A DNA stretch of 64,000 bases from Mortierella sp. BCC40632 (taxonomy: Eukaryota > Mortierellomycota > Mortierellomycetes > Mortierellales > Mortierellaceae), in NCBI GenBank assembly GCA_011634665.1, contig WAEK01000009.1:496001-560000 (forward strand), given 5' to 3'. This document shows, piece after piece, positions 36,890 to 49,618 of this stretch. The stretch's first letter is position 1, and every line of letters starts with the position of its first letter. The translations under genes and the position numbers were made by a program. The notes beneath the pieces were generated by a model that was given only the letters and a program-made list of their open reading frames with translations, made no database searches and had not been told where the DNA came from.

Positions 36890-38577
36890 AGAGATAGATA
36901 AAAAGTAAAAAAGAATAGAGACCCATTTCGGCAGCTTCCTTTGGGTGGGGAACAACAACCACAACACAATCCGTGGACCCTTGGAGGACCCATCATTCTT
37001 CCTCCCCCCTCTTTATTATCACCTTTTATCCCGTCTCTCTCTCTCTCTCTCTCTTTCTCTCTGTCTGTCTTTTCTTCTTGGGCGCATTTTCTCTTCTCCT
37101 TGGCCCCCCTCTTCTCTTGTTTATTCCTTTCCTCCTTTTGTCATTAGTCGCAACGGACCTATCTCTCTCTCAATCTGGGTAAATAGGAAAGAGAAGAAGA
37201 AGAAGAAAAAAAGAGGGTGAGAGAGGTCAGAAGAGTGAACCTGTCCAGGAACAAGGACACCGATCTTTGTTCCCCTTCCAAACACACATACACACACACT
37301 TTCTCTCTCTCTCCTTCTCTCTTCCATCCTTTTTTTTTTTTTTCCAAGCAATTGACCTCTTTAGTATTCTGTTTGTTCGTTTTTGGATATTATTATTTTT
37401 GTTGTTCCCGCTCTTCTGCGACCTTTTTACTTTGCTCAGTCGCTCGCTTTGTCCGAGACACACGCCTCTTGCCCTGAGCAAAAAAAAAGGAGAGATAGGG
37501 TGTGTCGGCTGAGAGGGGAAAACAGCGTTGGCACGAGTGTCAGTTTCGGTACTCTGAGGGTATGTGGACGAGAATACCAAAAAAAAAGAGAGAATGGCCA
37601 ACAACAACCAACAAGGACCACAACAGTAGCGCATTTTTCTCTCTTTCTGTTTGCTCGGCCGAGCCGTGTCTCTCTCTCTCTCACTTTCTCTCTTCCTCTC
37701 TCTCTCTCTCTTTCTCTCGTTTACCCTGTGTGTGGTCAAGGAAATTCCTATTGGTCCGCCCTCACGGAGTGAGGGTAGTGGGTTTGTTGTACCCTCTCTT
37801 TCACTTTCTCTCTCCTTCTCTCTCTCTCTATCTCTCTCTATTTTTCTCTCAGTTGGTCACCATGTGGGCACGCGCAGCAAACTCACTTCTCCACAAGGAG
37901 CTGCATTAGGTTGCCTGGATTTGGAGGATGAGCTATTGGGTAATTGCATCAGGACAACCAGAGTGAAAGAGTGGGAGAGAGAGGAGTTGCATGAAAGAGA
38001 GAGAAAGAGAGAAAGAAACTAGCTGCAAAAGTGGGTTCGGCTCTCCGTTGAATGGGAGGAAGGAACGGGGAGTGAGCGGAGACGCGCTCAACTCTTTCTC
38101 TCTTGCGCTCTCTTGTCTCTCTCTCTCTCTCTCTCTCAGGTCTTTGACATCACACGAACTCGTTGGCTCATGCTCATTACACATTATTTGTGTGTGGGGG
38201 AAGAGAGAGCGAGAGTGAGTGAAAGAGAGAGAGAGAGAGAGAGAGAAGGGGAGAGAAGAAGACGTTCTGTTTTTTTTAAATGTGCAATTATCATGAATGC
38301 GTTACAGCGGACGAGTATCATCGTCGTCCAAGGAGGAAAGGGACTAGAGCCGAGAGAAGCTATTGCATTTGGGCCTGGTCTGAGCATGGGGCACAAGAGA
38401 TGCTCGACAATGTCTCTTTGCATGACCTGAAGAGAGAGTAGAGAGAGTAGAGCGAGTGAGTGAGTGCGAGAGTGAAAAGAGTCCATCTTTGCTCTCTATG
38501 CTCTATTCTCCCGGTTTTTGTCGTCTATTCCTATCTTGACCATTTGCCTGGCCTACTCTTCATCCACAGTGCCTTTT

Positions 38578-38636
<59 letters not shown>

Positions 38637-40907
38637 TGTGCACAGACGCTCTCCCACCCCGACAATTCTTCTTTCTCGACAGGGCCGAGATTCTATGGAA
38701 AGCTGTACCCTTGTGATTACTAACTCCTTTTTCTCTCTTCTCTCACTCTTCATGATTCACCCGGGTTCATCTTGTAGGTCATTGCTCTTCGAGTCGTCCC
38801 TCACGACATGCGTGACTCCTGTAAGTTGGAAACCGAGCTCTTTTTTTTTCTTCCCCTACCTTTGGAGCGCTATTGAGGACACACACACACCACCACCACC
38901 ACCACAAAAAAAAAAAAAAAAAAAAAAGCAAGATGATGTGATGCAGCAGCGGACCTAGGAAGAACGGCCTGAGACATGCTGTTGTCCACCCCCCAGAGGA
39001 CAAGGGGCAAGGAGAAAGAGTGGGAGATAAAGAGAGAGAGAAAGAGAGAGAGAGAGAAGGAGGTTCCTTGCCCACAACAACAAACTCACAGCAAAATATC
39101 GCGCATTAGCATGCATCATGTTGACTTGTTGATTGAAAAAATGAAAAAAAAGGGAAAAGAGGCTGAGGAAGAAAGGCGTGCCATGCTCATTGGACCGGAG
39201 CGACAAATAGTTTGGCCATGCTCTTTTTTTGTACATTCACACCAAACCACTGGGACTCCCGAACTACGGGATACGCAATGCACATTTCATTGGAAAAAAA
39301 AAATGCTTCAGAAAGAAAGAAAGTGACATCGAAGTGGTTGTTTCTTACCCACTTCTATGCAATGGAATCTTTTCACTCTGGAACAAAAAAGCAGGAGAGA
39401 GAAGGAGAGGGGAGGAAGGGAAGAGAGGGAGGGACTTGCGCCCTTGATTCTATTTCATCTATCCTTTGAATATGCCCATGACCATTTGCATGCTAACCAC
39501 GTGTATATCTCTCTTTATGATTATTATTATTGTTTCGTTATGTGCAGCTCCCCGAGGTTCGGCATCATACCAAAGCCCAGAAAACTCTACGCGCTTGGGT
39601 GCAAACAAAATCATGAGTCTGATCCGCGAAAGAAACAAGATCCAGGGCAAGCAGATCAATATTGTGGTCGAATGTTTGGTTGGGAGCGTTCGCGAGACAA
39701 TCCAGCACATGGTAAGAAAGAAAGAAAGAAAGAAAAAACTTTTCCGTATCCATTTGTTTCGGATGCAATCCACTTTCTGTAGATCGAAAAAAAAAAAAAA
39801 AAAAAAAAGGTACATGGAATGAGAGATCATGTAAACTCATCCCTCTCGTGCTTTTTCCTTCCTTATCTTTGTCAGATCAAGATGTACGAGCCCAATATGT
39901 TGGTAGTGGGCACTCGAGGTCGGAATGCCGTCAAAGGGTTTCTGATGGGTTCAATCTCTCGGTACTGCCTTCACCACTCACCTATCCCCGTCATCGTTGT
40001 GCGACCTGCAGAAAAACTCAACAAGGCAAAGTCTAAAGCTAAAGGAATCTTTCGACGACGAGCGTCCTCGACGTTTTTGGAACATCCCGGGTTCATGCCT
40101 TCTACATCGCCCTCTGTAGCTCCTGGTCCAGTCCAAGGACAGAGTGGTCAGTCGCCGGTCGAAGGACGACGCGGATCTATCATCAGCGTGGCCAGCGCAC
40201 AGTCCGTTGGTAGCGCCAACAGCGGAAGAGCCATTTTCGGATCAGTCAAGGCAGCAAGGGAAGAGTCAATGTCTCGACCAAAACTGCTGACGACAAGGTC
40301 TTCGCCCGAGCTCATGTTTTCGAAATCCTTTGACTCGGTCCCCTCACCATCGACACCAACGGCCATGTCGCCTGTACAGAATCCTGGAGCAGGCTCTAGA
40401 GATCCAAACAACAGAAAGCCTCCGCTTCCCCCTTCAACTTTGTCCCTTGCGTTGCCATTGCCGACACCACCCTCATCATCGGCATCTTTGCCCATGCCGT
40501 CGCCGACCATGTCAATGTCGTCGCCCATGTCGGTCTCCTCTTCAATGGGCTCACACTCACCCATGACATCACCAACGGTCTCGACCCCAATGTCACCACC
40601 AGAGGGATACTTGAGTCTACGCCGATGGATCACGTCAGATGGAGCGATGGTATCTCCCATGTCCATGTCTCCAACTTCTTCGACTTCTTCCTTCTCGATC
40701 GGCTCTCCCACAGAAGCGTCCGACACCTCGTCTGGGATTTCGTCCGCTTCCAAGGGTGGACTAGGATCGAAAAAGTCGAGCAGTGGGCTACGAAGCTTTG
40801 GCAAGCTACGCAGTTCGATCATGATGGTCGGGGCTTTTTCGCTAGGTGGACGGGATAAGTCCAAGGAGAAAGAGAAGGAGAAAGGAGAAAAGGAGAAGGA
40901 GAAGTAG
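35820..40907 (+). CDS. Universal stress protein (UspA) domain protein with long Ser/Pro tails
   Basis: Four exons: 35820-36401, 38778-38820, 39548-39711 and 39876-40907, in phase, giving 606 residues. The N-terminal 140 or so residues are Ser/Pro/Thr-rich. The Usp fold follows: TRTFLVGADLNEYSTHALTW begins the first strand and helix, then DGDEVIALRVVPHDMRDS across two exon joins, INIVVECLVGSVRETI, and MLVVGTRGRNAVKGFLMGSI. The last piece carries the ATP-binding pattern G-2x-G-9x-G-S, so nucleotide binding is likely. The C-terminal 270 residues are low-complexity Ser/Pro/Met with a Lys/Glu-rich end. Fungal proteins of this design are known but poorly characterised; a stress-linked role is inferred only from the domain. 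Intron 1 is 2376 bp and full of CT, CA and poly-A tracts. The start is uncertain because of an overlapping upstream frame. Confidence 0.88.
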
Positions 40908-41545
40908 TAGATAAGGAGGGGAACACAAGAGACAGGAAAACGAGAAGAAGGAGGGACCTCTCTTTTTCTTAATGAGGAGGAAACTTGATCGTTTTTTTTT
41001 TTTTTTTTTTGTTTATTATTATTCTTATTATCCTTGTAATGCCCTTTCTAGATACCATTTTATACCCAACGTCTCTCACTCTTACTCTATCTCACTCTCG
41101 AAGCTCCTTCCTTCTCCTCACTTTGCTACGGCCTCTTTCCTTCTTTCTATTCTCATCGTTATGCCTACGTTTTCTCTACTGTCCTAGAACCCTTTAATAT
41201 TTTCTTTTTCTTTTTCTTTTATTTTTTTTTCTTTCCTTCTTTCTTTTTTATGCTTGATGCATCTGGTTGTTATCCCATGCCGTTACTGAGTGGAGCTGGA
41301 ACGAACCATAAGCTCGACCAAACTCGATACGAACCTGGAAACAAAAAAAAAAAAAAAAGATCACACTCCTTGATGACAGGCAGATAGAGAATAGTTGAGA
41401 TGACTTGATGCAAACCCACTGGCTATGCTCATGAGCGGACCCTTTTCTTCTATACTTTCTTCTTTATTTCTTTTTTCTTTTTTTACTATTGTCTCCTTCT
41501 ATCAGTCCAGAGTTTTGTATATTATAAACGACTCTCCTCCTCTTG

Positions 41546-41590
<45 letters not shown>

Positions 41591-41703
41591 AATCCAGATT
41601 TTACCATTGTAACTTCATTGTCACCAAAGATATATAAATTAATGGCGTAAAGGAAAACAATCAAGAGAACGAGAATGCTCTTGCGACTGGTTCACGTCTT
41701 TAA
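40908..41703. other. Convergent spacer between the USP and amine oxidase genes
   Basis: It holds both 3' UTRs, a poly-T tract at about 40992-41010 and a CT repeat at about 41548-41587. No coding feature. Confidence 0.6.
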
Positions 41704-43919
41704 TCATGGATCTGACAACATCTTGAGCGCCTCCCTTTGTCCAGACATGAGCGCTCCATGCACACTGGCGAATCGAGTAGAGATAGTATGTTCGCCCGCA
41801 AAATAGACCCGTGCAACAGGTCCCTGACCTTGGTCATCCGACTCTTCTACATCCACCGCCATAAAAGCAGGGGTAGTAGCAGCAGTAACTGCTGCAGCCA
41901 CGGGGGTTTCAAAGGCCTCAAAATCTTGTTGCGTCGCATGAATCGGAATACTCGCATATGAACCTCTCGCAAACGGATCCTGATGCCATCGAGTCATCAC
42001 AGCCTTGGATCTAGGCCACCAGGGCGGCCAAGTAGAGGGCTCGGTCGTCTTGGCGACCAAGGATGGGATGGACTCGAGAGGTGAAAAGACATTTTCAAAG
42101 TAATGTGCCAAATGACAGAGATACATGGTTTGAGCTTCCTCCTCTGACAAACGTTCAATCAACTCTGCAGCACGATTAGTTGCATAGCCGATCAAGATGG
42201 GTTCAGAAGAGACAGGCATCAATGAAGAATAATTGGCCAGATCCGAAAGGTACTCCGTCAAGGCTTCCACTTGTCGGTCATTCAGACCAAAAGCAGCGAC
42301 CAAATGTTTGCATGGATAGGATCGAGTTGAGGACTCGGTTGTGGTAGCTGTGGATCCGATCAAGGGCAAGAAATTGATGAAGTGTTGTTCACGAGGCCAG
42401 AAGCAAGTCTGGAATCGGATCAAGATCTTGAACATGGTGCCGAATCCCAATCGATCAATAGCCACCTGTTTCCTTTCTGGTAAAGCTGGGCAAAAGAGGT
42501 TCTTGTGCGAAAACTTGAGCACTCCCAGGGGCAATGTAACTAGAACGACATCTGCCTCGAATAAACGTTGACTGGACGATTGGTTTGTTTTGGTCAACAC
42601 TCTAACCCCAGCATCTGGGTTATTGAAAGAAGACAGAAATGATTGGAGGTGAATTTAAGAAATTCAGTCGGTCTAGTCAATAAAAGGAGCTCTCCAAAGG
42701 GAACTCTAGTGTTCTTACCGTCATATTCAATTCGTTCAACAACATGATCCAGGTAGACCTTGGTCTGCAAAGATCCAAGCTCATATTCAGGTTCCTTCAT
42801 GTATTGAACCGAGCCAGTTCTTTGTTCTCCGTCTTGACATCTTTCCTTCAAATCATTGTCCTGTACAATCGACAGGCCAGCTTCTCTGGCGAGAACATCG
42901 ACACATCGATCAAAGCCATTGAGGACCAGACTGTGGTCTCCATCAAATATTTCCTCCGCATCAATATACTTCATGGACACTTGGTCGAGCGGGATCGCAT
43001 TCTCGTCGGCCCAATACTTGGCCATTTTCAAGACTATTTGTTTGTCTAGTTTGTCCATACCCATGTCGTCTGAGTTGTCAACATCCTTGGTATCTTGTGG
43101 GCTACCATCATTCTGCTTGGTCGGTTGGTCCTTCAGGAATTGCCTCAACCAATCCAAGAACGAATAATCGTCGGGGATTGAGTCCCGGTGTTCGACTGCG
43201 TACTCTCGAGCTCGGTCAAAGATATCCCAAATCAAGGACCAGTATCGGTTCGAGGTCTCGACGGGCAATGGGACCCCTCCTGGGGTAGTAAACATGATGT
43301 CCGAGTCTGTGTGGATGTACTCTAGACCTGCAGCATGTGCTAAAGCAGTGAGAGGGTTGTCTGGATGGACTCCATGGATCCAAGAGGCACCCAAATCAAA
43401 GCATTCCAACGGCTTTCTGGTTTCTTCCTTGGATGTGATGGCAGTAGCGGTGAAGGTAGAGTCTTTGACACTTCCTTTAGCGGCACTGGTGACTAGTGTT
43501 CCTTCCAAGTCAAGAGGCCTTGGTTGGAATCCGCCATCAAAGTCACCCTTTGACTGTTTGTACAGGGTGGTGACTCGACCTCCAAGGCGATTGCGTGCCT
43601 CGAGGACAGTGACCTGGACCTTGTCCAAGTGTTGTGTCAGCTCCTTGGCTATGATTGGATGATAAAGAGATTTTGTTTGTTTGGTGAGAATCGCCTTTTT
43701 GCTGCTACTACTGCTGTTGTTGTTGCTGCAGGCTGCGTGCTTTGCAGGTTGTAACATCTAGGCCTTGATTGACTTTGCCCAACTGGACCTGGTTAAGGGC
43801 ATTAGTCTATCGAGTTAGAAAGAAAAAAGGAAGAAAAAGAAGAGAGCAAGAGACATACCAGCGCCGAGGCCAGCCATGCCTGCACCAATGATGATGACCC
43901 TTTTCTTTTGGATGGTCAT
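41704..43919 (-). CDS. FAD-dependent amine oxidase (polyamine/spermine oxidase type)
   Basis: Three exons: 43919-43859, 43648-42719 and 42614-41704, in phase, giving 633 residues. Residues 7-20 are the dinucleotide-binding motif VIIIGAGMAGLGAA, followed by VTVLEARNRLGGRV and the FAD/substrate block DLGASWIHGVHPDNPL. The catalytic-domain signature TLPLGVLK carries the flavin-facing Lys. The C-terminal FAD motif is VYFAGEHT and then SVHGALMSGQREA, closest in my memory to animal SMOX/PAOX. There is no SWIRM or tower domain, so it is not an LSD1-type demethylase. The enzyme should oxidise a secondary amine of spermine or N-acetyl-polyamines, releasing H2O2 and an aldehyde. No signal peptide and no C-terminal peroxisomal tripeptide are seen (ends SDP). 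The first coding exon has 61 nt and ends within the FAD-binding motif. Confidence 0.92.
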
Positions 43920-45018
43920 TGAGAGATGGTCTTGGGATAATGAGGGAGGTGGTGGAAAAGAAGGAATGAGTTGAATGAGAATGAGAAGAGAAGAATGGAA
44001 AGGTAGAATGAGAGTCTTTCTCTTTCTCTTTCTCCTCTCTCTCTCTCCCTCTTTCGTTCTCTCTCTCTCTCTCTCTTTTTAACCCCGAATGTGACTTTTT
44101 CACGGCAAGGACAATTAGGTCATGCTTCCCGCTGTTCGATCATTGTTCTTGCTAGCTTTCTCTTTTCGAGACAACTAATGAGATGATGACAGGGAGAGAG
44201 CCATACAGACAGGCAGACAGAGAGAGAGAGAGAGAAATATAAGGGGTAGAGAGAGGTTGCACAGAGACGGGCGTTGAAATACCTCTATGTTCTGCTTTCC
44301 CAGGGCACGAGAAGTACACTCATGCCATTGCTCGAGACTGATCCAATGAGCGCAGCAAACACTCATGAGCTTACACCAGAGAAAGAGAGAAAATAGATTA
44401 TAGCAGGTAGGAATGTCGAGTTCATGGCGACTAGGACTTTGCTAGGACCTGGCTAGGCTTTGCTAGGATGGATAGAGAGAAGTGTGTGTGTGAAATGGAC
44501 TGGCAGCGGATCGTTGGTTGTTTGGTCGTGTGGGCGTATGGTGCATTCACTGGGGCCAGCTAGCCAGGTGAATTTTTTTGTGGTACCTGAGCACTGCGAG
44601 AAATTTTTTTTTTTTTTTTTTTTTTTGGTGGTCCGCAGGGTCAGAGGTCGGGAAACGTTATGGAAAAAAGATAAATAATGACGAACTCCTCTACATTGAT
44701 CAGAGATACCCACCCTGTTGTAGCGTTGCAACATGGGGGCGGAGAGTAGAAAATCCATTCTCGTTCAACCAGCTCTTTCGATAAAGCTCTGTGTGCCTGA
44801 GGGTTCTTTTTCTGCCCTTTCTCTCTCTCTTTTTTTCTTTTTTTTTTTTTTTTTTTCTTTTTCCTCTACTCTGCCATTACTCTCTTTCTCTCTTGCATTT
44901 CCTCATTCCTCATTTCTCACTCTCTTCATTCCTCTCATTCCTCTCTCTACCACTCTTCTTCTTCTCCTTCTCTCTTGCCTTTTAACCTCTTTCAACTCAC
45001 CACGATCTTCAAGTAGAG
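43920..45018. other. Divergent spacer between the amine oxidase and aldo/keto reductase genes
   Basis: Presumed promoters of two divergent genes. It contains CT runs on both sides (about 44016-44078 and 44815-44990), a poly-T tract at about 44606-44626 and a short TAGGACTTTGC-like direct repeat near 44427-44468. No coding feature. Confidence 0.55.
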
Positions 45019-46546
45019 ATGCCAACACCTATTCAGACTTCAACGGCAGCAGCCACCTCTGCGCATACGATTGCGATCTCTACCCAGGATCCACAGGGCC
45101 TTGTCCAGAGGACCGTCCCCAATGTATCCCAAGACATCCGGGGCATTTCTCCCATCATTTATGGAACTAGTGCCTTTGCTGCGCTCTATAACCCCATCAA
45201 AGAGCACTGGCCTGCAGTGGCCTGCAGGCGAGCTATCGATCTGGGTATCAACACCTTTGATACCTCCCCCTACTATGGCAACTCTGAGGAGATTCTCGGC
45301 AAGGCCCTGGCCTCGATCTCGAGCACACATCCCCGATCAAGTTACTATCTCTCTACCAAGATTGGACGATATGGCCCTAAACGACGAGAGTTTGACTATT
45401 CAGCCAAGCGAGTACGACTCTCAGTAGAGGAGAGTATGCGACGGTTGGGGACAGATTATCTTGATATTGTGTTTGCACACGATGTCGAGTTTGTTTCGGT
45501 AGAGAATGCGGTAGAAGCCGTAGGAGAATTGTTCCGCCTAAAGGTAAGGGTGAAGAAAAAAAAAGGGGGTGGGGGAGTGGATGATTGGGTGTGGGGAGAA
45601 GAGAGAGAGAGAGAGAGAGGCGGGGGAAAAATAAAGGGACGGTTAACGGAGATCTTCTGGTCTCATCTTCCACGTTCACCCGTGGCAATTGCTTTTGGGC
45701 GTAGTGGTGGGTCGTACAAGGAATGAAAATTTCGTCACAGGAAAAGTGGATGGCGCCTTGGGGGAGGGAAAAATTCACACCCTTGTTGATCCCTAACCCG
45801 TCTCTCTTCTTCATTTTTGATCCTCACCCCAATTAGGCCGAGGGCAAGATCAGATATGTTGGCATCAGTGGTAAGCGAGAGGAGATCAACTCGGAAACAC
45901 TCTTGATCAATCTGTCTGCTCTCTTCCTTCCTTCTTCCCACTTATAGCCGTTGCTTTGCTTTGCGTTACATTGCGTTGACTGACATGGCCTTTTTTTTTT
46001 TATCTGATCGTTTTGATCCCATTAGGATACCCTTTGCCCTACCTCCTCGGCTTGATCCCAATCCTGCATGAGAGCCATAACCAGTCCCTCGACATTGTCC
46101 TCACCTACTGTCATTACAACCTTCATAACACACTTCTCGAGGACTATGTTGTTCTTTTCAAGGACTTGGGTGTCCGCACTGTCTGGAATGCGTCCCCCGT
46201 CTCCATGGGACTGCTCAGGTCCTTTACACCAGCGCCTGCCTGGCATCCAGCCCCAAAGCGACTTCACACAGCTGTTCAGGATTGTATCGAAATTGTGAAC
46301 AAAAACACACCGGGCAAGGATCTGGCGGAAGTAGCTGTCAAGTTTGCGATGCGATGGAAAGGATGTGACGGTCTAGTTCTTGGCATGTCGAATGCAACTG
46401 AAGTCGAGCAGAATATTCGTTGGTGGAAGGAATGTCATGGTCAGGAAGGGATTGAAGCTCAACTGAGAGATGAGAAAGAAGTTCAGCAGCGACTGAGAGC
46501 GTTTACCAAGATGGAGTGGCCCTCACCACCTATGGATGACTGCTGA
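45019..46546 (+). CDS. ARA2: Aldo/keto reductase, D-arabinose/L-galactose dehydrogenase type
   Basis: Three exons: 45019-45543, 45837-45870 and 46026-46546, in phase, giving 359 residues. The second coding exon has only 34 nt. The AKR barrel is complete: IYGTSAF, the catalytic Asp and Tyr in NTFDTSPYYGNSE, Lys in STKIGRYG and His in IVFAHDVE, then KIRYVGISGYPL, and the cofactor end LVLGMSNATEVEQNI. The spacing and DTSPYYG signature fit the Ara2 and plant L-galactose dehydrogenase group, which oxidise the sugar to the 1,4-lactone with NAD+ on the way to erythroascorbate or ascorbate. The exact sugar cannot be told from sequence. It shares a 1.1 kb divergent spacer with the amine oxidase gene. 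Confidence 0.9.
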
Positions 46547-46568
46547 AAGTGATGTGTCGTCTTCTCCT

Positions 46569-46574
46569 AATAAA
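46569..46574 (+). terminator. AATAAA polyadenylation signal of the aldo/keto reductase gene
   Basis: A canonical hexamer 23 nt after the TGA stop predicts a very short 3' UTR. Confidence 0.5.
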
Positions 46575-46712
46575 GACTTCAGCACATCATGGCTGTGGTC
46601 GACTTGCATTTTATTTGACAATGGTAATGACTGAGACTAGATGTCAGTAGCATGACTTGAAGAGTTGGAGGCGTGATACCACCGTTGTCCTCTTAATATA
46701 CCTTTTGCAGAG

Positions 46713-46830
<118 letters not shown>

Positions 46831-47822
46831 GAATGTGAGGAATCCAGGGGTCTACAGAGGATACATTCCTCTGATTTACTCTAAATCGTCCCAGTGCCTA
46901 GCTATCTGATGTCATATTTGCATTTTGCCTAGACCAACTTGTTAGGAGAATCTCGGACTATGAGGGAAAAAAATAATAATAACACCGCTACCCTTCCTTC
47001 TGGACCAAGACAGAGTCAGACCCTTGGTCCTGTCCCGCTTGAATCAAAGAATGAAACACAATTGCATCGGAAATGAATGCTTTACCACTTTGCTGGTTTT
47101 GTTGAGGTTTATCCACCAATGCTGTTTGCTTTTGTTCATGCAATGATGTTCCCATCCCCCCCCCTCTCTTCCTTGTTCTCCTGCTCCTATACTAGAATGG
47201 GATATATAACGGATACTCTTTTCTGTCAAGCGGTTGAAGAATTCTTCTTCTTTTTCTTTTTCTTCCTTTTTTTTTTTTTTTTGTAGTGGTGGGTCTACAT
47301 GTGTCAATTTTCCAAACCTTTTACAGTCAGGATATATAGTTTAGCCATACTTCACGACTCTGCATTTGGCCAAGTGAGAGAGATGAACATGGGTTGTCGA
47401 GAGGTTATGCACCTTTTTTTTCCTGTCAACTCTCCCATGCTTTTTTTTTTTATTTGCTTTGGGCAGAACTTTTCTCATTGGGCTGTTGATGATGCATATG
47501 GCATGGTTTGGCATGGTAAGGAGGGGTGGGTGGATAAGTGGAAGAAAGCGTGGCTATCTAATTGAGTGAAGCGGAATGGCATGCAGGCAATTGTGTTGGT
47601 TGCACAGGGGACTCAACGATATGGAATGAGAGAGAAATGTGTATGAGAGAGAGAGAGAGAGAGAGCTGAGAAGGCGTGTGCGTAAAAGAAAGGATGAGGG
47701 AGAAAGAGGTAGCAAACTCGGGGCTCGAACGGGTACATAGAAGAGAGTGCGGCAGCGGTGATGGAGATGTAATAGTCTATCGTGATTTGAACTTACAAAG
47801 AGATGCTCCGATGAACACAATG

Positions 47823-47900
47823 GCAGGCAGGTAGACAGGAAGACAGGTAGACAGGTAGACAGGTAGACAGACAGGCTGACAGGCTGACACACAGACTGGC
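47823..47900. repeat. Imperfect GACAGGTA-type minisatellite
   Basis: About nine 8-bp units of the type AGGTAGAC or AGGCTGAC stand in tandem with slight variation. Confidence 0.8.
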
Positions 47901-48396
47901 AAGCAGTCAGGCAAGCCGGATTGTCCGCTGCATTTGGGTCCGACCAGGAGGTAAGAGCGGGATTGATTGCGGGACGCGGGAAGAGCATTCGCCCGTTGCC
48001 GGCAACGAGAGAGGATGACAATTTGATGTCTCAATCTGCCTGTCGGATCGTTAACTCTTTGCTTGGCTTACTGTTTTTTTTTTATTCTCATCCTCTCATC
48101 CGGTTGACCATCCTCCAGTTCATTTCATTCTCACTTCTCCTCTCTCTCTCCTCGTTTTTTTGCTTTCCTCTTTCTCTCTCTCCTCTCTCCTCTCTTGCTT
48201 TTGCTTTTTTACTCTTCTCCCCTTCCTCTCTCACCCCTGCTCTCTTCCTGCCCTGTTCTGCCCTACCTTTACTTTTTTTTTTTTACTTCCCTCTAGTCAT
48301 CCACATCTCCTTCACCCTGTCCTAGTCATCAATTTGCATGGTCTGTTCGCGAGTCTAAAGCCTCCTCGCCTCATCAGCAGCCAGAGATCAGCCATC

Positions 48397-49182
48397 ATGA
48401 TCACTCCACATCACCAAACCTTCACCCCCGACGCCCGCGAACACTCTTCTTCCTCACCAACGCCCTCGCTCGCCTCAATAGCCACCTCGACCCCGTCAGG
48501 CAAGACTTCCAGCAGAGACCATTCCGTTGCAGGCGACAATGAAGAGTTTGACATTGAGATCCCTGCTGGCATCGCGCCTGATGCTTACTACGACTCTCAG
48601 CTCTCGCCCATGAGAGCTGCCCTTCGACGTTGGCTCATTCCGTATGTTCGTAGCGAAACACGCATCCTTCACGCCATGCAGGTCAGTTCATTTCTCCCGC
48701 TCTATTTTTTTTTTTTCTCTCTTTCTTCCGCGCTTAGTCAGAAAAGCTAACCAAAAAGGTGATCCGTGTCATTGGGCCTTTTTTTTTTTCTTTTTCTTTT
48801 TTTTTTTTTTTTATTTAGCTCAAGGTCAGGCATCCGATCCTGGATGTCTACTTTACGATGACAGCATTCTCTGGCAACCACACTTTTTTCATGATCGCCT
48901 TGCCAGTCCTCTTCTGGTTTGGCTATTCCGAGATCGCTCGTGGGTAAGGAGAGAGAGAGAGAGAGACAGAAACAGACGGAAAGACAAAGAGTGGGACAAT
49001 GATACTGTTTTTTTTTGGTTGGTTACGACCCACACTGACGATTGAGTTTTTTTTTTCTCACTCTTTTGCTTTCTCCTTTTTGGGGTTGAACAATTGTAGG
49101 TTCACGTTGATTGCAGCAATGGGCGTGTACTGGGCAGGATTCTTCAAGGTAAACGATAGGAAGAGCACAAGAATATGACGAG

Positions 49183-49268
<86 letters not shown>

Positions 49269-49584
49269 GGAGAATATGCGAGACAAGGCGTTTGACGGGA
49301 TAGAGGGGTTTGGAAGAAGGTGGTTGAGCAATTGAGTCCAAGAGATTGAGGTATTCGAGAACCAGCTTGCTTCCCCTCGCCTCTCCCCTTCTCCCTGCAG
49401 GATAGTGAAGCAGGATGACAGGAACAAAAGAGCAGGATCAGTGAGAAGTAACAGGAGCAAGTCGACAATGATGACGATGATAAAAGAAAAGCTACTCCTC
49501 CCAGTCAAGGCTATGGAGGAGGAGGAGGAGGAAAAAGAGATTGCATTCTCCACAACAGAGATCAGTTCGACTTGCCAAGACAGG

Positions 49585-49618
<34 letters not shown>

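Noticed and set aside
40148..40864. 238-codon minus-strand frame, acidic and Gly-rich
   Set aside because: It is the antisense reading of the Ser/Pro-rich tail of the USP gene.
47700..47760. tRNA-like T-loop (GGCTCGAACGGG)
   Set aside because: No paired T-stem, anticodon arm or acceptor stem could be drawn around it on either strand. I found no tRNA anywhere in the window.
47823..47900. CRISPR-like array
   Set aside because: Units are 8 bp and contiguous with no spacers, and this is a eukaryotic nuclear sequence. It is a minisatellite.
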